Positions 1-9,809 of a stretch of 64,000 nt of DNA are shown here, in pieces. Location of the stretch: positions 4,650,001 to 4,714,000 of the forward strand of contig JAGPXD010000004.1 in NCBI GenBank assembly GCA_020746995.1. The letters run 5' to 3'. Made by a program: the position numbers and the translations under genes. The notes beneath the pieces are model-generated. The model did no database searches and had not been told where the DNA came from. It saw nothing but the letters and a program-made list of their open reading frames with translations. This DNA is from Plectosphaerella cucumerina (Eukaryota; Ascomycota; Sordariomycetes; Glomerellales; Plectosphaerellaceae). How positions within the stretch are numbered: position 1 is the first letter of the stretch; every line of letters begins with the position of its first letter.

Positions 1-1
1 T

Positions 2-610
2 CTCGCTGGCGCCATGTTCTACCAGAGCAGTGCCGCCGCCCGCGACGAGTTTGACGTCTTTGTCTTTGGCGGCCCCGTCAACTTCCGCGGCTACTTCCCC
101 GGCTACGCCGTCAACGCCACCATCGAGCACGACTGGTTCTCCTGGGCCATTCTCAAGGCCCACCCCCGCAACAACGCCGGTAGCGTCACCCTTCGCTCCG
201 CCGATCCCCTCGACGTCCCTGACATCCTCTTCAACTACTTTGACACGGGCAGCGGCGACGCCTCGCTGGATGTTCGCGCAATGACCGAGGCCATCGATCT
301 CGCCCGCAAGTCCATCGCCGGCCAGGCCGTTCCCGTGACAGAGGTCCTCCCCGGCGCGGACGTCACCAGCGAGGAGGATCTCGCCGATTATGTCAAGGAC
401 ACGGCCTGGGGCCACCACGCCTCGTCGACGTGCCCCATTGGTACTGACGATGACCCGCTGGCTGTTCTGGACTCGAGCTTCCGCGTGCGTGGCACCGCCG
501 GTCTGCGTGTTGTGGATGCGTCCGTATACCCGCGGATCCCGGGTACCTTTACCGCCGTGTCGACGTACATGGTGGCGGAGAAGGCGGCCGACGTTATTCT
601 GGGGCTGTAG
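2..610 (+). CDS. GMC oxidoreductase, C-terminal part (5' end outside window)
   Basis: The reading frame is open from the first bases of the window, so the start and the FAD-binding N-terminus lie upstream. The visible ~202 residues match the C-terminal domain of glucose-methanol-choline oxidoreductases (flavoenzymes that oxidise alcohols or sugars using FAD). Seen directly: the WGHHASST segment that carries the first active-site histidine, followed by VRGTAGLRVVDASVYP and RIPGTFTAVSTYM, the conserved close of the FAD site, ending in EKAADVILGL and a TAG stop. Family knowledge says members include aryl-alcohol oxidases, choline dehydrogenases and secreted sugar oxidases; the substrate cannot be told from this part. 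No frameshift or intron is seen in the visible portion. Confidence 0.9.
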   Translation, partial: LAGAMFYQSSAAARDEFDVFVFGGPVNFRGYFPGYAVNATIEHDWFSWAILKAHPRNNAGSVTLRSADPLDVPDILFNYFDTGSGDASLDVRAMTEAIDLARKSIAGQAVPVTEVLPGADVTSEEDLADYVKDTAWGHHASSTCPIGTDDDPLAVLDSSFRVRGTAGLRVVDASVYPRIPGTFTAVSTYMVAEKAADVILGL

Positions 611-1004
611 GGGAGACGCAGGGGCAAGGGCAAGGGGGGAAGTGTGATCGACAGGAGGTCCATGGAGGTCCATAGATGGTCCATAATTCGAACCCGCAAT
701 GTAACCCTTCAACGTGGATGGCATGACTCGGCAGGTGACTCGGCAGTCGGCGCAGATGTGAGGATGTCGCCAGGCTGCAAATTGAGCAGTTGGCTGCAAT
801 GGATGAGAGTTGACTGTGCAGGAGGAAGGAAGCTGGGTGTCGGTCAGACCTGATTGACGCAGATGAGCCCCGACCAGCACGAACAGCCACAATGGAGACG
901 ATCTCATGTCAGCGCCCCATTTCATCACAGTCAAGGAGAGCATTTGCTGAAGACATTCCGTAATTACATTATGCTATTGATGATATCAAACCCCACTGGC
1001 TTCC
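611..1004. other. Intergenic spacer between GMC oxidoreductase and SAT4-like gene
   Basis: The two genes converge, so this stretch should hold both 3' ends. No coding potential is seen. It includes an AT-richer patch near 955-990 close to the downstream gene's stop. No repeat or RNA gene is recognised. Confidence 0.6.
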
Positions 1005-2245
1005 CTACCGGTCGTCCGTCTTGAAGTATGACCTCGGCGAATGCAGCTCCTCCATGCTCTCGTTCTCTCCCACGGGCGTCAACCTCGTTTGCGTGCCCCT
1101 CTTGGTATCGCGCATCCGGGACGAGAAGACGTCGCTGTCCTTTGGCGGCGGCACTGGCGACAGCTCGAGGTCATGACGGGAAGGCGTGCTGCGATGGCCG
1201 TAGCGCTGGGCGCCGGGTGTCGAGAGGTTGTAGGCGGTCGGGCCACTGGTAAAACCGAGATGGTGGCCGGCCAGCTTGAGTAGAGGTCGAAGCGTCGCGA
1301 GACTGCCGGCTGTAATGGCCAGGCCTTGCTCGACGGAGGACCAGATGGCGATGTCGAGGGTGTTCCCTGAACGGTCAGCAGAGGAAAGAAGATGAAAGCA
1401 GGGGACGTACAGAGGAAATCGGGCTCCCGGAACTTGGGCAAGAAGGGGAAGCGAGCGACGACAGCGGCGCTGGCGCTGGAAGAGGTCAGCAGAGCTCACA
1501 TCTTGAATCAGAGCACCTACACGCATCCCATGGCCAACAGCGGAATCAGCAACATCTTCGTCCTCTGATGCAGCTGCAAGTTCCACACAATAACGCCCGG
1601 CAGAATGGCGAAGATGAAGTCGGAAATCACGCTGAAGACGCTGTACAAGATGGCCAAACCAATGATGACCTCGATATCGACGCAGTGGCCCGGAAGGTCC
1701 TTGTCCCAGAAGAACGCGATGGGGGCGCACTGGAACATTGTGACGAAGAAGAAGACGATTCCGGACAGGGCAGTCGAGAGCATGGCGATGTAGATGATCC
1801 AGATGTGGATTTTGCTCGTCGTCACGCGGAGGAGGAACCAGCCGATGGAGATTTTCGAGGCAATCATGGTGAGGCAGTACCAGAGGAAGCAGAACCACCA
1901 GCACTAGATGCGTTAGCTGCGTTCTGTCGGGGGGTAGGGGACATACCATCATGGCTTGCTTGATATCCGCGTCTTCGAGGTCATCGTGGTGTCGACCTGT
2001 ACCGTAATGGGTGCCTGCTGTTGAGAAGGAGGCGTAGAGGACGAAGAAGACCTAAATTGTCAGCGAGATACTTCACCACCAGGCGAAAGACTCACCGCCG
2101 CCACGACCATCAACCAGTCGTCCACCCCAAAGGCCTTGACCATGAAGACGCGCACATAGCACCTCAGCAGGATGCTCACCAGTGCAGCCGCCAGAAACGC
2201 GACGTTGACGCCTAGAAGCTCTGGTCCGCGGTTCTCGATGGCCAT
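1005..2245 (-). CDS. SAT4/rhodopsin-domain seven-helix membrane protein
   Basis: Five exons fit cleanly: 2245-2096, 2051-1947, 1903-1521, 1475-1411 and 1366-1005 (354 aa). All introns are GT-AG and 43-46 nt long. The N-terminus starts MAIENRGPELLGVN and runs into helix 1, then LRCYVRVFMVKAFGVDDWLM, the hallmark of fungal integral membrane proteins of the SAT4/rhodopsin-domain group. Later come HYGTGRHHDDL, a Trp- and Cys-rich helix, FQCAPIAFFWD, and near the end SSVEQGLAITAGSLATLRPL, another family signature. The C-terminal ~85 residues are polar and Ser/Pro-rich, probably a cytoplasmic tail. No CFEM cysteine domain precedes the helices, so it is not a classical PTH11-type receptor. The family is common in filamentous fungi and mostly uncharacterised; a receptor-like role is inference. 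Confidence 0.85.
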
Positions 2246-2917
2246 GTTGATGTTGGTGATGTTGGAAGTTCAGAAAGACTGACTCGGGGGAGGAATGTCG
2301 CAGGGTTATGTCGGCCTGTCAGTTGAGGCCCCCAGGTCGCATTGTTTCAACGGTGGCGAGCGGCGCCTTGGCGAGTAACGCGGAGGACTCGCCCTGAAGG
2401 GACCCGCGCCGGTCATGCCATGGGTGCTCGGACTGTTGTTCTAGTGCCGCCGTTGTCGGGTTGCATCGTCGGTGGGGGAGGTGCCAAGGTGCCGTTGAAG
2501 AATGGCGGGAGGGCCGGTTTTGGGAGTGGCTCCGGGTGTGCTCGGGCCCCTCGTGGGATGTCAGGGGAGGGTGGGATACTCGTAAAGAGGGCATCGTCAC
2601 GTGGGGGAGGGGAGATGCAACGGGATGCGGTCTAGAAAGGGTCTATGGGATGTGAGCATCGGCTTTGGGTTAGATGAGAATTCTTGGGTTCTGGCGGGCG
2701 ACGCATGAAGGTGCTCTGCTCCCTCTCATGCTGCTGCCCCGGCTCCCCGTCTCCCGGAATGAACGTTCCGTTCTGGATCTCGGCAGCTGTTCTTGGCGGT
2801 GGACATTGTGTGGGACGAGGACAAATACTCCGAGTGGCGGGCCGGAATAGGGGTGCAGGGGGTTTTCATTACTACCGAGGCTATCTGTCGACCTCCTTCC
2901 AGTGCTACCCTATCAGC
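2246..2917. other. Intergenic, 5' side of SAT4-like gene
   Basis: This holds the promoter of the SAT4-like gene and, on the left-running strand, the 3' flank of the repeat protein. Reading frames here are short and without recognisable motifs. A G-rich run spans about 2465-2610. Confidence 0.5.
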
Positions 2918-3298
2918 CTATCCCCTCTGTCCCTGGCCGGCCGTGTTCTTCTTTGCGTCGCCGCCCTTGCCGCTGCCTGAGCCTTTGTTGTTACCTGCCT
3001 TTCCGGCTGCGTCGGTCTTTGTGGCGGCGGGGCTTGTTGTTGTGCTCGCCAGGGTCGCAGCGTCGCTTGTCTGGCTTTCAGCGATGTCGCTGGTCTGGCT
3101 TTCAGCGATGTCGCTGGTCTGGCTTTCAGCGATGTCGCTGGTCTGGCTTTCAGCAGCGTCGCTTGTTTGGCTCTCAGAGACGTCGCTGGTCTTTGTGTCG
3201 GCCACGTCGCTGGTTTGGCTGGCTGAAGCATTGTCCGCCAGACTCGCAGACGCTTTGTCCGCTTGGCCTCGCTGCTTCCCACCGGTCGCTTGGTTTCC
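2918..3298 (-). pseudogene. In-frame continuation of the repeat protein downstream of the TGA
   Basis: These 126 codons lie in the same frame as the upstream exon. They first continue the repeat (GNQATGGKQRG), then run through Ser/Ala-rich sequence into tandem SQTSD-type octapeptides and a Lys/Gly-rich end (KGGDAKKNTAGQG). Composition and absence of stops argue that it was, or still is, the C-terminus of the 4340-3299 gene. It could be translated by readthrough, by a strain-specific GGA allele, or not at all. The TGA is followed by G, not the CTA context known to favour readthrough. Confidence 0.55.
3062..3211. repeat. Tandem 24-nt minisatellite (octapeptide repeat)
   Basis: About six imperfect copies of a 24-nt unit are seen, three of them (3084-3155) essentially identical. 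On the minus strand each copy encodes an eight-residue unit close to SQTSDIAE. The number of copies is likely to vary between strains. Confidence 0.8.
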
Positions 3299-3520
3299 TC
3301 AAGCTTGGTTTCCTCCAGCTTGGTTTCCTCCAGCTTGGTTCTGATTGCCTCCAGCCTGGTTTCGGTTGCCTCCAGCTTGGGCTCCTCCAGCCTGATTGCC
3401 TCCAGCCTGGTTCTGGTTCTGGTTCTGGTTCCCACCGGCTTGGTTCTGGTTGCCGTTCTGGGTGCCTCCTGTCTTCTGGTTTCCTCCAGCTTGGCCCTGG
3501 TTCTGGTTCCCACCCTGGCT
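3299..3520. repeat. Degenerate 15-nt repeats encoding NQAGG/NQNQ units
   Basis: On the minus strand, runs of GGAAACCAAGCT-like units encode Gly-Gly-Asn-Gln-Ala, interspersed with Asn-Gln pairs. They form the C-terminal low-complexity tail of the secreted protein. Confidence 0.75.
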
Positions 3521-4340
3521 GGCACCCCCCTCGGTCACCTCAAACTTGGTGCAATCGTCCTGAGCACCACGCTGCGCAACAGGCATCGCGACAGGCTGAT
3601 GATTCTGCGCCGCAATCATGGTGCACACCCTGTACGTCCCCGCCGGCAGCCCCCCGGAAACCTCGGCCTGCAGCAACCCCTTGCCGTTCCCCGCATCGTC
3701 AATCCCCTTGAAGAAGACGAAGCTCGAGGGATCCGGAGGCGACGTCGAGTCCAGAGACCCAATATCCTGCACCGTCACGTGGCAATGGCCGATGATGTCG
3801 CCGCCGCCGTCGAGGTCCTGCGGCGCTGTGTAGTAGGTCGTCGTCGGGTTGGTGAACTTTCCCGCGGCGAGGTGAGATGTCTGCACCGAGATGTTGAACG
3901 TCGTGCCCGCTGCGAGGGCCTTGCCGGGCTGGGGATTGGTGATCATGGCCGAGATCATGTTGGCCGATGCGGGGATGCGGCCCATGGGGATGCCATTGCA
4001 CGAGCCGGCCGTGACTTGCGCGCCGTTGGTCAGCTGCTGGCCCTGGCAGAAGTTGATGAAGTTGTCGGGATCCCTGGAGGTGTCAGTTGTGGCATATGAG
4101 CGGCGGTTGTGACACTCACGTTGCCGACGGCGCTTGACCGGGCTTGATGCCATCCGTACCGGACTCTTGACCAGTGAGGCTGCTGGCCTTCTGGATGAGG
4201 TTGTTGTTGATACAAGCCCCCTGGCCTCCCTGGTTCCCCTTGTTGCCCTGACCCTGGCGAGATTGCAGAATCGGATCGATGGAACGGGCAGAGCTCAGAC
4301 CAGCCGAGATGAAGAGAGCGACGAGAAGACGAGAATGCAT
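3299..4340 (-). CDS. Secreted protein with Gly/Asn/Gln/Ala repeat tail, ended by in-frame TGA
   Basis: Two exons, 4340-4120 and 4073-3299, joined by a 46-nt intron, give 331 aa. A signal peptide (MHSRLLVALFISAGLSSARS) is followed by a short Gly/Gln linker and a conserved fungal secreted domain with CINNNLIQKASSLTGQ, NFCQGQQLTNG, SCNGIPMGRIPA, IGHCHVTVQD, VFFKGIDDAGNG, YRVCTMIAAQNHQPV and AQRGAQDDCTKF. From memory this family is often mislabelled 'ribosomal protein S17' in fungal databases; its role is unknown and it is certainly extracellular. The tail is built of GGNQA/NQNQ units. The TGA at 3299-3301 sits exactly where the repeat would have GGA, and the same frame stays open for 126 more codons to a TAG at 2918, so the protein may be truncated (full reading about 458 aa). 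Confidence 0.8.
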
Positions 4341-4801
4341 GGTGAACGAAAGAACGTCAGACCGGCCGACAAGAAATTAGAAAGAAGAAGCGAATGGATT
4401 GTTGGGACGACAGCAGAAATGACAAGACGGAACAACCGCCATGATATAACCCTCTCTGCAGCTGACGACGCCGGCAAACTTGGACCGAGAGGCAGTCCCC
4501 GCGTGTCATCAAATCTGCCATCTGGAGTTAGATCGCATCGCGTCGCCCCTGGGCGGCCCGAACTTGGGATGGCTCACCTAGCTTCGTCGTCCGCATTGAG
4601 GAATCTTGATCTCCTCATCACCAGGCAGAACGCGTCACCCGGGCGCAGCGAACGGCCGCCGAGACAGTGGTTCATCGCACTCGTGGGTCATCTGAAACCC
4701 GCTTGAGATCCGCCAGCGCATCGGGATGGGTGTGAAACTGCCGCGATGCCGAACGGCCCCGCGACGCGAGTCGCGGGGAATTGGGGGCTGATGACAGAGC
4801 C
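4341..4801. other. Promoter region of the secreted repeat protein
   Basis: No coding motif is recognised. It separates the secreted repeat protein from the 3' end of the next minus-strand gene and should contain the repeat protein's promoter. Confidence 0.5.
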
Positions 4802-5959
4802 TCACCACATCGGCTCTCTCTTGACCCGGAGATCTGGGTCAATTTCAATGTCGGCGAGGGGTGATCCTGAGGATTCCTCCTTGATGGCGGCCCTTGGAGG
4901 CACCTCTGCTCGAGGCGCCTCTCTTCTCCTAGGCGCCGGCCAGTCGTTCGGCGGCATGATGCCTACGCTCGCGAACGCCATCCTCATCTGCTCAAACGCC
5001 AAGTCGGCCACTGGATCCACGCGTGGAGGCATGAAAACGTCGGCATCATCTTCTGGCTCGACGATGCACTCCTCCGAGATGGTATAGTACAGCATGTAAA
5101 CATGGCCTTGGTCACCAATGTGCCAGTCGTTGCTCATGTAGCTGGCCGTCATCTCTCCGGTTGAGCAGCAGTCAACTGGGTAGGGGCGCAGTTCGTGGTC
5201 GAACAGCCGAACCAAGTCATGTCCGTCGGCGGTGGCCCGAAGGCGAACGGCCGCGGAAAGACGGTAATCGGCCATCGGGTCTCCGTAACCGAGCTCTCGG
5301 ACGAAGCGGCCAACGTCCACGAATCGGCGAACGCCATCTGGAATGAAGCGAACGCGGATGACGAATGGTTCCTTGGGTCGCAGATCATGCTCAAACTCTC
5401 CGCCGTCGACAAGCCCAAGGCGGCTTGACGCCAGGATCCCGAGATTGTAGGAGGCAGCTGATCGAGTGGCAGGGTCATAGACAATGATCCCCTCGAACGC
5501 CGCCATCTCTCTCGTGAAGACGTCGTTGTCGTCCGGCAGCGTGGTCCATTCGCTGCCCTCTTTCTTGTCTCGAACCCAAGCTTAGGGTTCCCAGAGCAGC
5601 GCGGTCTCGCTTGACCAGATGCTACGCAACATCTCGCCCCCTTCTGCCAGCCTGACAAAAGGAGGCACGTTGTTGCCGTAGTCTTCGGGGCATGGTGGCC
5701 CATCCTTGGCTAGCTCGCCTCGGAGGGCGTCACGTCTTTTGCCAGAGACGTCTGTCTCGTACTCGCTGGCGAGTTGGCCCAGAGGCCATTCCTCAAGCTT
5801 GGCGTCATGACCTCTGAGCTTCAGATAGCCAGACCGAAACAGGTACCGCAGGATGACGAGGAGGCAGTCCATGTCGGATCGGTTCTTGCCATCGTTGACG
5901 TCCGGGGGACCAACGAAAGCATCGGATGGGAGGTCGTAAAAAGCTGCCATTTTGGTCAT
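4802..5959 (-). CDS. Hypothetical protein interrupted by in-frame TAA
   Basis: From ATG at 5959 (MTKMAAFYDLPSDAF) one frame runs to 4802, broken only by a TAA at 5584-5582. The half before the stop (125 codons) and the half after it (260 codons, ending VKREPMW) look equally protein-like. The second half has a beta-rich middle (VYMLYYTISEECIV) and a C-terminus with IKEE and VKRE, which resemble SUMO-acceptor motifs. No family is recognised. A 57-nt GT-AG segment (5625-5569) would remove the stop in frame, but its donor (GTAGCA) and acceptor (CGAG) are weak; the alternative is a C-to-T nonsense change from CAA. The ATG at 5950 is another possible start. Confidence 0.5.
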
Positions 5960-7004
5960 GAAAAGCAGAGTGTGCTTGATGCAGGTGAGTTGAGAAAGGG
6001 GATGATGAGAATGGAAGTCGAGGTGGCAGTGCTGCAATTGCTTGAGGGCCCGGGGATTGGTATGGAAGGAGTTGGGAATTTTCTCAGAGAGGAATGGAAG
6101 AGAGCAGGAGATGGTTGGCAGATGCAGGCAATTTTTGCGCTCCACCAACTGAAAGCTCCAGCTGAGGTGCCTGGGCGAGGCAAACCCCATGTGCTTTGTC
6201 GCCCAAGGCGGCAGGTTTAGACTACATATCAATCTTGAAATTCAGAGCAAAAACAAATGTTGCTTGTAAAGCAATAGGCACACTCTCAGTGACAAACTCT
6301 GTGATCATCAAAGGCACTAGACTGCCGCTGTTGAAGACGCTGATGGCCGTAGCCGGAGTCGTATCCATCCGCAAACCGGCCCGGAATGCAGTCTCGTGGG
6401 CAAATGTAGCCCTCTGGCTTGCGTCGGTACTGAGTGGTCGAATCATGATTCATAGGACTGGCAGATCTTCCTGCCAGTGGTTTTCCTCGTATTTGCTGGG
6501 CAGACAATATTTTGGTCACTTAGCTTCTGCGGCAACAAAACATGTGTAATTGGTTTCCCATCCCAAGCAATAATTTAGGTCACTGGGCAAGCAACTGGTC
6601 CTCACCGTTGGAGGGCAAATTTGTGGATGGAACATGGAGTCCATCGAGTCATCGTCGGGAACCTCATTATGGGTTGGCAGGCCTATCAGCGTCCTCTGAT
6701 TTTGAGGATCAATTATCTGGTCAAACACATTTGTTTAGTCGTTTGCCCGAACGATGCACACTTCGAGGGCTCCAGAGAGATGGCAGTCTGTGTGGGCGAG
6801 GGACATCATGCGCAGATGACGAGATGCACGCAAACTCAATTAATCCTATCCACTCAAGACAAGCTTTCTTCCAGCTGTGGTGTGCCGCCATTCAACACGA
6901 AGCTCCTGAACTTGTGAAAACCCCGGTGAACCATGCATCCTTCCTTGATATTGTCTCGGAGCAGCAAGCTGTTCATGACCATGACATGGTGTGGTCAACT
7001 GTCC
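5960..7004. other. Intergenic, no supported gene
   Basis: Only short reading frames without motifs are present. The part near 6230-6560 is AT-richer than its surroundings. It holds the promoter of the unknown gene ending at 4802 and the 3' flank of the RS-repeat frame. Confidence 0.5.
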
Positions 7005-7828
7005 CTAGCAGTAGCGATGACTGCGGCGGCGGTCGTTGTAGCTGCGGCGAGGAGAGCGGCTCTGGTGACGACGGGAGAGGCTTTGTCGGGGAGAATAGCG
7101 GTCCTGTCTGCGAGGGGAGCGACTGCGGCTGCGGCGGCGAGAAGAACGACTTCGGCGACGGGGCGAACGACTGCGATGGCGGGGAGAACGACTGCGTCGA
7201 CAGGGTGAGCGACTGTTGCAACGAGGCGAGCGACTGCGGCGACGACGACTGTAGTAGCGGCCATACGAGTGGCTTCGGTGATACTCCCGACGGCGACTGC
7301 GATCGCGGTGTCGGCTGTGCGAGCGGCGGCGGTCCTCATTCTGGTGGTGGCCATATGAGCGACGGCGAGGGCTGTAGGACCTGTCATGGAACCGGGCCGT
7401 CTCATGACTGCTGTCTTGATGTCTGGTACGGCCGCGGTGGAGATTGTCGTTCTCGGGTGCGGAACTGAGCAGGATGAGCGTACGAGTAGGCCGTTGCCCG
7501 GCCTCAATCTTAGCCACCTATCTTTCCATCAACCAAGCATGCAGCAAGCCCAGGTTTTCTGTGGCCAGGGTTTCGCCATCACCCTGGGCGCTGCATCGGG
7601 GCATGCAGCGCGACATCGGCGCAGTTCTCTGTCGACCGACTCGCGGTCCCTGAACGGATGCCAGCGGTTGCCCTGGGCCTCATCATAGGGATCTTCATTC
7701 ATGTCATTAGTATTCTCGATGCATTCCATGCGGTTATGGCAAGGTGCGGTCTCACCGATGTGGCCATGAATGGCTTCAGGCTGAGCCTGTTGCTCAGGAG
7801 CGGCGTCCCCCGTCTGTTGATCGGACAT
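7005..7828 (-). CDS. Putative RS-domain (SR-like) protein, model uncertain
   Basis: The 3' part (about 7514-7005) encodes a dense arginine/serine-dipeptide domain: SYSPRRRS, RRSRSPRCNSRSP, RHRSRSPRRRSRSS and similar, ending RRSHRYC. RS domains mediate protein contacts in spliceosomal SR proteins in the nucleus. An upstream ATG at 7828 opens a separate acidic frame (MSDQQTGDAAPEQQ) that ends at 7529, so a spliced gene joining the two is possible, but no RNA recognition motif is visible and no clean intron was fixed. It could be a diverged splicing factor, a gene fragment, or an accidental effect of a CGN/TCN-rich repeat. The reverse strand is also open but lacks domain character. Confidence 0.35.
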
Positions 7829-9398
7829 CTTGACGATCTGGACGGGTCGTCGATTGATGAAGGAAACTTTGATTCATGTGTCAAGATGATGTTTGATAAT
7901 GATTGTAGAAAGTCGGGTGCGTGTGAGCTGTCGTTGTTGACGCGTTTTTCTCGAAGCGCGCGGAGGGCAGTAACTCCCAACTTCACCACCTGCCATGAGT
8001 GAATTGCCTAGGTCACCCCACGTGACCTCCATGAATTCACTTGCAACAAATTGGTCATTGCTATGGGTGATATTTAAGATAATTTCAACCGAAATTAAAT
8101 CTTGACCCAGTCAAGAGAATTCCGCAGTCAAACTCGTGCCGTGTAGAAGATTCACCAATTTCAACCCCTATTCGCTATCAGATCCCGCCATGTCATCACA
8201 CGGGCAATGTCGTCGCGGTGTGTTCAGGACCTGATTGCCGCCAACGTAGTTGTAAGGAGGGTGGTAACTTTTCGAGTCACAGTGATAAGGGTGCGGGCGA
8301 TGACAGGGACCGTAACACGAGAAGCAGCACTAATAAGGACTAAGTCATCACCATCACCAACGGTTTGCGAGGTGGTCGAAGATTCAGGGTTCAGGAAAGA
8401 TTCAGACGCATCGGAGAGTGCGGACCCGAGGGAGGCTACAGCCTGTGGGGTTGACAGAGTACTTGGAGAATCCGTTGAAGTCGAAGTCGAAGAAGGGGCG
8501 TCATCATCGAAAGGAAGGTCAGGAGAGCACATCCTTCGGCGTACGCTCTGGCAGCTGTTAAGACCCCCACATCAACAACCGCCAGTATCTTCGACAGCAG
8601 TTCGGCCTTCGGACAGGTGGTTGTTGAACACCACTTTCGCCCAGCCGCAGTCCCTGGACCATCTAGGCTCGACTCCAGAACCGCAAATCAGGGTGCAGGC
8701 CAAGTCCAGCTCGCGCATCTCCGAGATGAGGCGGACAATGGCCACCAAAACTACAGCATGGCTGAGGCGAAGACAAGAGACAAAAAGCCACCGCAACAAC
8801 CGGAATGAAATATTTCAGCTGTGGCGATGAGCTGTCGAGAGAAGGAACCAGAGCCTTTGCAGTGTTGACCAGACCGCTGGCAAGAACAGCGGCGACGGTG
8901 CACGCCACGGCTAATGACGGCCGAGGGAACGACACCTAGCTGCGGCTTTCAAGATTGCCGTGGCCACACACAAGGCTTGATAGGGTACCAGCAACAGCGA
9001 TAAGTCCCGCCTTAGCTTCCTTCGCAAAGGTTCAGGCTGCAAATGGGACTGACCGCAGGTGGCCGTCCCGGCTCTTGCGAGGCGAGGCTCCGAGAACACC
9101 AGCCACAGAGGCGTCGGCAAGACACAAATTGATATCCCAGGGTTGGTGGCGTTCCTTTCAACTGCCCTGGCCCAGCTCAAGACTATCAACGCCGGCGAGG
9201 GATGCTGCCGACAAAAACATCGACAGCAACGACGGCGAAGCCCACCGATGACGACGATCAGAATAGGGGCGTCGAGGAGGAGCCGCCCCCTGTGCACTGT
9301 ACTTCACAACTCACGCTATCACTTCTGTCTTTAGTTTCTCCTCCGCCATGATGCTCCAGACTACCACGACTGTGTACGGCATTTGATAGGTCCTGCCC
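7829..9398. other. Accessory-looking DNA with broken hydrophobic frames
   Basis: Minus-strand frames at about 9340-8570 encode Ala/Val/Leu-rich stretches (such as AVACTVAAVLASGLVNTAKAL) separated by stops and frame changes. A conventional ATG near 9340 (MAEEKLKTEVIA) is followed by a GTGAGT donor-like site, but no complete gene could be assembled. This may be the remains of a small membrane-protein gene. The part at 8040-8110 is AT-rich. Confidence 0.35.
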
Positions 9399-9604
9399 TG
9401 TTAACTACCTGATCCCGCCAGATGGCCTGCTTCAAGGCAGACCTTTGAATAAACTTTCGAGCTTCTCACTTCGCTTCCTTTGGTCTCATCCTTAGCGGCA
9501 GCTGATGGAGTGGCTCAGACCTTCCTGTTTCCCAAAAACCGAGTATGCGTACATGTAACTGGATGTGAGGGCCGCCCCCTTCGGGGGCCGGGTTACATGT
9601 TACA
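9399..9604. mobile_element. Probable solo LTR of a Ty1/copia-like retrotransposon
   Basis: The element starts TGTTAACTACC and ends GGTTACATGTTACA, giving TGTTA...TTACA ends like copia-type LTRs. It has a TATA-like AATAAACTTTC near 9448 and, near its right end, a strong hairpin (GGCCGCCCCC facing GGGGGCC) flanked by ACATGTAAC and GTTACATGT. At about 206 bp it is within the usual LTR range. No retrotransposon coding sequence is nearby. The flanking five bases (TGCCC on the left, CCTCG on the right) are not a direct repeat, which weakens the call; orientation is unresolved. Confidence 0.4.
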
Positions 9605-9722
9605 CCTCGGCGTGTGTCGGTGAGTTATATATTGTATATTACGCGAACGCAGAAAATTCCTATCAGTATGGTGTGAGAGTGGCGGGCTAGACCCCTCTAC
9701 CAATGGACAACAGATCCAGCAG

Positions 9723-9742
9723 TCCGATCACTTGGTGATCGG
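9723..9742. repeat. Short perfect inverted repeat downstream of methyltransferase
   Basis: CCGATCAC and GTGATCGG are separated by three bases. It could be part of the 3' flank of the methyltransferase transcript or of the mobile-element debris; no function is assigned. Confidence 0.5.
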
Positions 9743-9809
9743 GCTGTAGCTCACGATAGCTTCTATGGCTGACTTGTACAGGGTACGGCTCTGCCGTTCC
9801 TTTACAAAA

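Noticed and set aside
8207..8830. 207-codon plus-strand frame
   Set aside because: Mixed composition, no motif, and the opposite strand is equally open; no reason to call a gene.
9554..9780. Alternative LTR placement using GTACA at 9549 and 9776 as target duplication
   Set aside because: The element between them would not end in CA, so the GTACA match is probably chance.
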